From DATDDB01 sp035260545 (GTDB lineage Bacteria > Pseudomonadota > Gammaproteobacteria > Burkholderiales > Gallionellaceae): a stretch of DNA of 17,354 nt. Positions within the stretch are counted from its first letter, which is position 1. Every line of letters starts with the position of its first letter. Location of the stretch: positions 1-17,354 of the forward strand of contig DATFUZ010000045.1 in NCBI GenBank assembly GCA_035260545.1. The letters run 5' to 3'. Under the pieces are notes generated by a model. The model made no database searches. It had not been told where the DNA came from and saw only the letters and a program-made list of their open reading frames with translations. Made by a program: the position numbers and the translations under genes. Of this stretch, positions 13,088 to 17,354 are shown one piece after another.

Positions 13088-13116
13088 AGTATAGTGTTCC
13101 GCTTCCCATGCGACAA
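13088..13116 (-). promoter_or_regulatory. Sigma70 promoter of the two-lipoprotein operon
   Basis: Minus-strand TTGTCG (13116-13111) and TATACT (13093-13088) have a 17-bp spacer. Transcription should start near 13081, with a 62-nt leader to ATG 13019. Confidence 0.65.
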
Positions 13117-13159
13117 GCCTGTCACAAAACGAGGGTGCTGATGCAGCGAGCATATTTTT

Positions 13160-13340
13160 CGGCGCATGCCTGGCGGGCGCAGCCAGGACTCTGGGGGTTC
13201 GATACCGCGACCGATGCGTTTCGTGCCTCAGCACGTCCCGCGCTCGCTGCGCCTCCCGCCGGGCTTTTTCTTTTGGGCTATCCTCCCGTATGATGCCGCC
13301 AACCTGGTTGTCTATCTCGTGCACATGATGAAAAAGAACT
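13160..13340 (+). ncRNA. Possible C4/Icd-type phage immunity segment
   Basis: The 372 bp between the lipoprotein promoter region and the next gene contain no clear gene. They do contain three small hairpins in a row: CCTGGC/GCCAGG (13169-13187), CGTGC/GCACG with a CTCA loop (13222-13235), and GCGC/GCGC (13240-13252), ending in a T-rich stretch (13265-13274). One frame (13051-13293) reads FDTATDAFRASARPALA followed by GLFLLGYPPV. I associate this peptide with proteins annotated as Icd-like at C4 antisense RNA immunity loci of P1/P4-type phages and satellites. That association is from memory. The frame lacks a good ribosome site, so the conserved element may be the RNA rather than a protein. 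An Rfam C4 search would decide. Confidence 0.3.
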
Positions 13341-13391
13341 GCAGGAAGCCCGCAATCCCCAACCCATCGCCCATACCGCAGGCGTCGAACG

Positions 13392-13760
13392 ATGACTGAG
13401 GCGCGAAGCTCAGGCGTGGACCACCCGCCGCTGGCAGCGAGCGCGGCCATGATTGATGCGGCAGTGGCCGAAGCGCCGCGCAAGAAGCCCTCGCGCAGGC
13501 TGGCGGTTTATGCCAGCCTGTGGGTGCTCTCAGCCATGCTGGAGAACGGGAGCTATGGCACGGCGCTGCTGGAGACGATCTTCGCCAGCCTGACGCTGGG
13601 GGCGATATTGCTTGCGATGGCAAGGGAAACGCGGAAGCTGCGACCGCGCGGCATGACCTTCGCCGCCGGGCTTTATCTCGCCTGCTGGGGCTTTGTCATG
13701 GTGGGCACCGGGCTGCGCCTGCTCTGGCTAAACGCGGTCGCCCTGATCTATGCGCATTAA
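13392..13760 (+). CDS. Small two-helix membrane protein of unknown function
   Basis: The protein has up to 122 residues: an Ala-rich basic N-terminal region, then hydrophobic segments at about 38-70 (VYASLWVLSAML, ... LLETIFASLTLGAILLAMA) and 93-120 (FAAGLYLACWGFVMVGTGLRLLWLNAVALIY) split by a basic RETRKLRPRG loop. The start is uncertain: ATG 13392 has only a weak ribosome site, and ATG 13449 (MIDAAV) is an in-frame alternative. Codon use is GC-rich like the chromosomal genes upstream. No partner gene is obvious. I do not recognise the family. Confidence 0.6.
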   Translation: MTEARSSGVDHPPLAASAAMIDAAVAEAPRKKPSRRLAVYASLWVLSAMLENGSYGTALLETIFASLTLGAILLAMARETRKLRPRGMTFAAGLYLACWGFVMVGTGLRLLWLNAVALIYAH

Positions 13761-13988
13761 ATCACCAGACCGGCTCAACGCGCGTAAGGCGGAAGCGCTC
13801 CTCAGGCGGCAGGTGGGACTGGGCAAGGCGAAGCCCAGGCCACGAGCTACGCGGGCTGGTGCCTATCCTGTGGGTTGGTGTGGCGACGCAGATGTGGACG
13901 TGCGGGGCGAATGACATGCGTCCGATTACGCTACGCAAATCGGACCTATGCGGGCTTCATTGATTTAATTTCATGTAAAGAGGTAAAA
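13761..13988 (+). other. Intergenic stretch with hairpin and REP-like palindrome
   Basis: No gene is seen here. CTGGGC (13819-13824) pairs with GCCCAG (13833-13838) around AAGGCGAA. Further on, TCCGATT (13921-13927) and AATCGGA (13938-13944) flank a 10-nt centre with imperfect TTACG/CGCAA symmetry. It resembles the short palindromic intergenic repeats (REP-like) common in proteobacteria. This is also where GC content drops towards the accessory region. Confidence 0.5.
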
Positions 13989-14879
13989 ATGCATTTTAGG
14001 GCCAACTGTATTTTCCTTGCTGCCGCACTGCTTTTGAGCGGAACTGCGTGCGCGGGAGAGCCGGGTACAAAAACACCTATTCCGGTGATCTCTTCCGCCG
14101 AGGCGAATTATCTAAAGCTGCGCGATTCGGCTTGTAAGTCAATCAAAGATAAAGGGGTATATACCGACTACAGTCCGCTTGATGCACTGCAGGAACCTAC
14201 CGAGAAGATTATAGGGCCGATTAACGTCGATGGCTTTTCAGGTAAAGGCGGCCTTACAATTCTTCCTGACGAGGATGGTGAAACTCCATGTGACAAACTG
14301 GATGGTCTGGCTTATGGCAGTTCCGACCATAAGTCACTCACTGTCACAACAGCCAGCTTGCTGATTAATTTTTCGGCAGATCCATCCCATCCGCCGTCGA
14401 GCATGGAAGATCTTTATGCAATGTCCGTCATTCCTAACGACCCCGATGTATTCGCGGTCTTGCCTGTGCAGAAGGCCGTTGGGCAGGACTTCGTTTATGC
14501 CACCCTCTATGAAGCGGCACAGGATTACGGACCCTTTCCTCCGAATATGATCTCCGTCGATGTCTGGATCGGGAATCGGCGCTTCACGATGTCCGGGGAG
14601 GTAAAGGCACCTGAAATTCCGGAGTGCAGCAAGATATGGAAAAACTATGATGCGAGAGCAGATAGGGCAGTTGGCATCTATAGGGATGCGACCAGTAACG
14701 GCAAAGTAATTCATGACGCGAACCTGGAAAATCATCTGAGAGCAGCACCGGATCGAATTCGCGAAAACGGTATGGCCGCTTTTGAAAGTTGTTATCGTAA
14801 ATTTGTCCCGGAACCATCGATCCTCACCCCCTTCCTGAAGCAGGCTCAATCCATGGTAAATCGTATTCATCCGGACTGA
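13989..14879 (+). CDS. Exported 296-residue protein of unknown function
   Basis: The N-terminus is a Sec signal peptide (hydrophobic core FLAAALLLSG, cleavage likely after Ala-Cys-Ala near residue 22). The Cys at 21 lacks a good lipobox, so a soluble periplasmic or secreted protein is preferred. The mature part has scattered Cys (SACKS, TPCDK, PECSK, ESCYR), consistent with disulfides, and a mixed alpha/beta composition with no repeat or catalytic motif I can name. AGAGGT precedes ATG 13989 at good distance; the in-frame upstream region to 13875 has no ribosome site. Base composition is clearly lower in GC than the genes before 13760, marking entry into an accessory block. It is followed by the first repeat copy. 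Confidence 0.8.
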   Translation: MHFRANCIFLAAALLLSGTACAGEPGTKTPIPVISSAEANYLKLRDSACKSIKDKGVYTDYSPLDALQEPTEKIIGPINVDGFSGKGGLTILPDEDGETPCDKLDGLAYGSSDHKSLTVTTASLLINFSADPSHPPSSMEDLYAMSVIPNDPDVFAVLPVQKAVGQDFVYATLYEAAQDYGPFPPNMISVDVWIGNRRFTMSGEVKAPEIPECSKIWKNYDARADRAVGIYRDATSNGKVIHDANLENHLRAAPDRIRENGMAAFESCYRKFVPEPSILTPFLKQAQSMVNRIHPD

Positions 14880-14940
14880 AGGCCGGTAGCCCGCGTAGGT
14901 CTCGATAACCAAAGGGCATTGCGCCGGATGTTTTCCTAAT

Positions 14941-15037
14941 GGGCTCGCGGCTGCTTGCCTAAGATTGAAGTACAATCCGTCCGGTACTCGTCATAAATTC
15001 GACATATGCGGGATGACCGAGTTGTCCCATGAACGGA
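14941..15037 (+). repeat. Array repeat copy R1 (5' box degenerate)
   Basis: GGGCTC (14941) lies 25 nt before TGAAGTACAATC (14966), and ATATGCGGGA (15004-15013) lies 38 nt after the start of that box. These are the same spacings as in R2 and R3. The upstream CCGCTTTCG box is absent. After the core, a 7-bp hairpin GGGATGA/TTGTCCC (15010-15028, two G-T pairs) and CGGA (15034-15037) match R3 in position. Confidence 0.8.
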
Positions 15038-15088
15038 CGATAGAGGGGTCTGCGCAAAGCGGACGAATAACGGGTAATAGGTTGAGGA

Positions 15089-15538
15089 ATGGTCGTACTA
15101 GACTTTAAGGTCCTGTTCAGAAAAGGCCATCAAGAAAACGGGAGAGTGACAGTTCACGAGAGCTACTCATGTGATTTCGTAATCGACGGTAATCCCATGC
15201 TCGACAGGATTGTCAAAGAACTTGGTGGGCACAAAGACTTCTTGGGTTGTTTCGCGAGAGGTTGGCACAAGCTAAATGAGCACAGCCTGAAGCAGCTTCT
15301 TCTGCAAGAAAAGCCCGAAACAGAATCCGGTAGAAGCCTAATCTACGTCTGCCCGGAATGTGCCGATATTGGCTGTGGAGCGTTCGGATGCAAGATCACC
15401 AAGACTGAGGATTCTTACGTCTGGGGTGATTTCGCCTATGAAAATGGCTATGAAGATCCACAACCCATCGCGATAGGGCCATTTGAATTCGCGGCCGAAA
15501 ATTATGAATCGGTTGTGAGGGCGGCATATAAACTTTAA
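15089..15538 (+). CDS. Cys4-motif orphan protein, possibly immunity-like
   Basis: This 149-residue soluble protein has a beta-rich N-terminal half (VLDFKVLFRKG, RVTVHESYSCDFVID) and a helical middle. It then carries a cluster Cys88-x2-Cys91-x4-Cys96-x4-Cys101 in YVCPECADIGCGAFGC, followed by YVWGDFAYENGYED and IGPFEFAAENYESVVRAA. The CPEC...GCGA core followed by Trp-x-Asp-Phe-x-Tyr-Glu-Asn is a pattern I have seen in uncharacterised bacterial proteins; the four Cys probably bind zinc. GAGGA stands just before ATG 15089. It lies between repeat copies R1 and R2 and is AT-richer than the chromosome. Solitary, small and acidic, it could be an immunity-type protein, but no toxin is present; function is open. 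Confidence 0.75.
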   Translation: MVVLDFKVLFRKGHQENGRVTVHESYSCDFVIDGNPMLDRIVKELGGHKDFLGCFARGWHKLNEHSLKQLLLQEKPETESGRSLIYVCPECADIGCGAFGCKITKTEDSYVWGDFAYENGYEDPQPIAIGPFEFAAENYESVVRAAYKL

Positions 15539-15565
15539 CGGACATTCGCTCTTGCCGCGCCAAGT

Positions 15566-15668
15566 CCGCTTTCGTGAACCCGTCATGTCGCCTTTGGGCA
15601 CAACACAGCAGATCCAGGTTTGAAGTACAATCGGTCGGCTTGTGCCGCAATAGCGGCAATATGCGGGA
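15566..15668 (+). repeat. Array repeat copy R2 (complete, 103 bp)
   Basis: CCGCTTTCG (15566), GGGCAC (15596), TGAAGTACAATCGGTC (15621) and ATATGCGGGA (15659-15668) occur at offsets 0, 30, 55 and 93, identical to R3. The last 48 bp match R3 at 39 positions. GCCGC/GCGGC (15644-15657) forms a hairpin inside the core, and TGCGGG/CCCGCA can pair just after it. Confidence 0.88.
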
Positions 15669-15753
15669 GGCATCGCCCTTTTTCCCCGCAAGCCATTAAA
15701 CTCTCGCACCTGCTCTCTAGGCTGATTTCTCCCATTCTTTTTAAGGCTCCCCG

Positions 15754-16245
15754 ATGCGTCCAGACTACGATTTCGATGCCCCCTTTTTGCTGGCGTTGTC
15801 GCTTGCCGCCAAGCGCCGTCCGGCAACGTTGCTTGAGATCGTTGCGGCCTTCGATCTGGTGAGCGGAGATATTCCTGTCGCGGCAAGATTTGCCGAGGCG
15901 TTTTATCGGTGCTCCCAATTCGGTTTGGTGATCGCGCAGGATGGCGGCTATACGCTGTCGCCGTACGCGCTGAACATCGTGTCCGGCCACAAGAAGAACG
16001 CCACCCATGCAGCGCGCATCCTCGCCATCAAGCAAAGCCTCGCGGAGTGCCGCCTGAAGAAAGATCACGTGCTGATCGATTTGTCGCTGGAGCAACTCGC
16101 GCCCGCGGTGCGCGAACACCGCGCGTCGAAAAGCGATGCGATCAGGAACATTTCGCTCAAGCCCAAGTTGCCCGAAGGCACTGACCAGCGCGTGATACGG
16201 CGCAAGTCCAATCAGAGGTTTGCCGCGCGCCAGCGCAAGGAGTGA
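15754..16245 (+). CDS. Winged-helix-like protein with basic tail
   Basis: The 163-residue protein starts FDAPFLLALSLAAKRRPATLLEIVAAFDLV, then IPVAARFAEAFYRCSQFGLVIAQDGGYTLSPYAL. This helix, helix-turn-helix and beta-hairpin (wing) order is typical of small winged-helix domains. A helical segment (HAARILAIKQSLAECR) and a strongly basic tail (LKPKLPEG...RRKSNQRFAARQRKE) follow, suggesting nucleic-acid binding. TAAGG lies 7 nt before ATG 15754. The frame stays open beyond its TGA (16243-16245) into the next gene, and its last codons carry AAGGAG that would serve that gene. Regulation of the neighbouring gene is possible but not shown. Confidence 0.7.
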   Translation: MRPDYDFDAPFLLALSLAAKRRPATLLEIVAAFDLVSGDIPVAARFAEAFYRCSQFGLVIAQDGGYTLSPYALNIVSGHKKNATHAARILAIKQSLAECRLKKDHVLIDLSLEQLAPAVREHRASKSDAIRNISLKPKLPEGTDQRVIRRKSNQRFAARQRKE

Positions 16246-16251
16246 CGCGCC

Positions 16252-16548
16252 CTGTCATTCAAAAAGCTGCTCCATCTTGAGATTACCAACTCTGACAAAT
16301 TCAAAGCATTGGTCGCCGCACTGAAAATTGCCGCCGCGATGGAAGTCTCCAATCCCGAAGACGTTTCCGGCTGGGACAGGCAAGCTGAAGCAATTAGACG
16401 CATGCTGGATGGTGACGCAGGATTGGCGGACTCGGTACCACACTTCGTCTGGCACTACCTAGCCGATTCCGACATCCGCAGGAAAGACACCGCTTACCGC
16501 GCTACACAAATAGAAAAGCTACTTGAAGTCATCAGCGTCCCATTTTAA
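16252..16548 (+). CDS. Orphan 98-residue helical protein with non-ATG (CTG) start
   Basis: The frame is open from the TGA of the upstream gene (16243-16245) to TAA 16546-16548. The protein reads LSFKKLLHLEITNSDKFKALVAALKIAA, then SGWDRQAEAIRRMLDGDAG, then VPHFVWHYLADSDIRRKDTAYRATQIEKLLEVI: acidic, helical and coherent from the first codons. No ATG fits. CTG 16252 is placed 9 nt after AAGGAG (16237-16242), exactly where a start is expected, so either CTG is used or an ATG has mutated. TTG 16309 is a shorter alternative (79 residues) without a ribosome site. Same-frame adjacency also allows a reading in which one longer gene was split by the TGA. Size and charge resemble immunity-type proteins; function unknown. 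Confidence 0.55.
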   Translation: MSFKKLLHLEITNSDKFKALVAALKIAAAMEVSNPEDVSGWDRQAEAIRRMLDGDAGLADSVPHFVWHYLADSDIRRKDTAYRATQIEKLLEVISVPF

Positions 16549-16552
16549 GCGG

Positions 16553-16679
16553 CCGCTTTCGAAAAAGCCTCACGTCCGCTCAGGGCACGACACTGCCGAT
16601 CGCGGACTGGAGTACAATCGGTCCGCTTAAGTTGCAACAACGGAAATATGCGGGATGAGTGCTTCGTCCCAGGAGCGGA
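16553..16679 (+). repeat. Array repeat copy R3 (complete, extended)
   Basis: CCGCTTTCG (16553), GGGCAC (16583), TGGAGTACAATCGGTC (16608) and ATATGCGGGA (16646-16655) occur at the same offsets as in R2. A 7-bp hairpin GGGATGA/TCGTCCC (16652-16670) and CGGA (16676-16679) match R1. GTCCGC (16574), GCGGAC (16602) and GTCCGC (16621) allow two mutually exclusive hairpins. Confidence 0.88.
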
Positions 16680-16758
16680 ACTTTTGAGTCAATCTCTAAA
16701 CGCGAGCATCAATCGCATTTGACGCCATGGCATCGACTGAGAGGGCGGGACAAGGGAG

Positions 16759-17139
16759 ATGAGGACGAAAGTCATCGCATATGCGGTTTTCTTTGCTGTT
16801 ATGACCGCAGTAATGTTTATTTGGCCGTTTGACGAGTATGGATGGGGGGATGTTGTTGCTGTCTGCGTCGCGACGCTCGCGGTAAATAAGTCCGTTCGAA
16901 GCTTATCTTTTTCCGTGCTATTCGCAGTTGTGTTCCTGGAAACTATCGCAATGCCGGTGGGTGTCTTAGTGTGGATTTCACATGGAACGTTGGCGTCTGT
17001 ACTTTTGGGCTTTGTTCCTGACGATTGGTATCACCTGCGGAATCTGGTTAACTTGGTATTGCCAATTACCGTGCTTGGCATCCTCGTCCCGCTGTTCAGA
17101 TCATCCTGGTGGATGGGAGTAACAAGGCAAATGTCTTAG
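16759..17139 (+). CDS. Small polytopic membrane protein of unknown function
   Basis: The 126-residue protein has four hydrophobic segments at about 5-22, 31-44, 51-72 and 96-113, with few charges between them (FDEYGWGD, NKSVRS, VPDDWYHLRN). It is therefore an inner-membrane protein. CAAGGGAG lies directly before ATG 16759. It sits between repeat copies R3 and R4 and shares the AT-richer composition of the other genes in this array. I see no transporter or enzyme motif and do not recognise the family. Confidence 0.7.
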   Translation: MRTKVIAYAVFFAVMTAVMFIWPFDEYGWGDVVAVCVATLAVNKSVRSLSFSVLFAVVFLETIAMPVGVLVWISHGTLASVLLGFVPDDWYHLRNLVNLVLPITVLGILVPLFRSSWWMGVTRQMS

Positions 17140-17354
17140 CGCTTGCACTACGGGTGTCGTTACGCACCATTCAACCCGAAAAACGACCGCTTTCGCGCAA
17201 CGCTAACGTCTGGAATGGGCACAGACTGTGTCAAAACGCCAGCGCAATGGTAGCTGGGCCGGGGCGCAAGGCCGTTTTGTGATCGCAGTCAATCGCGAGC
17301 GCCAGAAACAAGATTGAGATCGGAACAGTGGCGTGATCTAGGCGGCAGCCATCG
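17140..17354 (+). other. Array end: partial repeat R4 and unassigned DNA
   Basis: CCGCTTTCG (17187-17195) and GGGCAC (17217-17222) are 30 nt apart, exactly as in R2 and R3, and AACGTC between them is also shared in part. The second half of the repeat (TACAATC box and ATATGCGGGA) is missing; the sequence diverges after about 17227. From there to the window edge I see no supported gene. A minus-strand frame is open from the edge to a stop at 17231-17233 (40 residues) but has no recognisable content. Confidence 0.6.

Noticed and set aside
13190..13215. tRNA-like T-loop (ggttcgatacc)
   Set aside because: The flanking bases give only two T-stem pairs and no acceptor, D or anticodon arms could be placed.
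13947..13954. TATGCGGG as a further repeat copy before the 13989 gene
   Set aside because: The partner box TGRAGTACAATC is not found 38 nt upstream, so the 8-nt match is probably chance.
14941..17222. Array repeats as classical integron attC sites
   Set aside because: I find no paired RYYYAAC and GTTRRRY core sites at the repeat ends, and the repeat (103 bp) lacks overall imperfect dyad symmetry. No integron integrase is in the window.
17231..17353. Minus-strand 40-codon frame at the window edge as a transposase C-terminus
   Set aside because: No transposase motif is recognisable and the fragment is too short to judge.
1..17354. CRISPR array or toxin-antitoxin pair
   Set aside because: No regularly spaced short direct repeats with unique spacers were seen, and no adjacent gene pair shows recognisable toxin and antitoxin motifs.

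Overview
The window is GC-rich DNA from a Gram-negative proteobacterium, most likely a betaproteobacterium. This rests on five lipobox lipoproteins (one BamE-like), a DUF924 C-terminus, a DUF3617 periplasmic protein, GC-rich codon use and sigma70-like promoters. The species cannot be named. No rRNA, tRNA, CRISPR array or transposase gene was found.

Positions 1-5066 hold ordinary chromosomal genes. They are the end of a DUF924 protein, a small exported protein, and an unrecognised gene at 1039 whose promoter overlaps a perfect 20-bp lux-box-like palindrome. A PsiE-like membrane protein meets a DUF4375/DMP19-like gene tail to tail. A minus-strand operon encodes a BamE-like lipoprotein and two tandem paralogous lipoproteins. 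A two-helix membrane protein with a probable PH-like domain follows.

Positions 5067-8853 are an incomplete podovirus-type prophage head module on the minus strand: GNAT acetyltransferase, Pro-rich small protein, portal, spike-base-like protein and capsid-staple-like protein. Terminase, scaffold, major capsid and integrase are absent from the window. An oppositely oriented, AT-richer gene with its own promoter (coiled coil plus zinc ribbon) sits between portal and spike base, like a phage moron.

Positions 8854-13760 hold a rhomboid protease, a DUF3617 protein, a transglutaminase-like protein, two small proteins (one only 50 codons, His/Lys-rich), a two-lipoprotein operon on the minus strand, a 372-bp stretch resembling phage C4/Icd-type immunity DNA, and a two-helix membrane protein.

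Positions 13761-17354 are AT-richer and accessory in character. Small orphan genes (an exported 296-residue protein, a Cys4 protein, a winged-helix-like protein followed in frame by a gene lacking a normal start codon, and a membrane protein) are separated by copies of a roughly 103-bp repeat. The repeat has two boxes at constant spacing. Two copies are near complete and two are partial. This repeat-punctuated array is the most unusual structure in the window, followed by the lux-box promoter.
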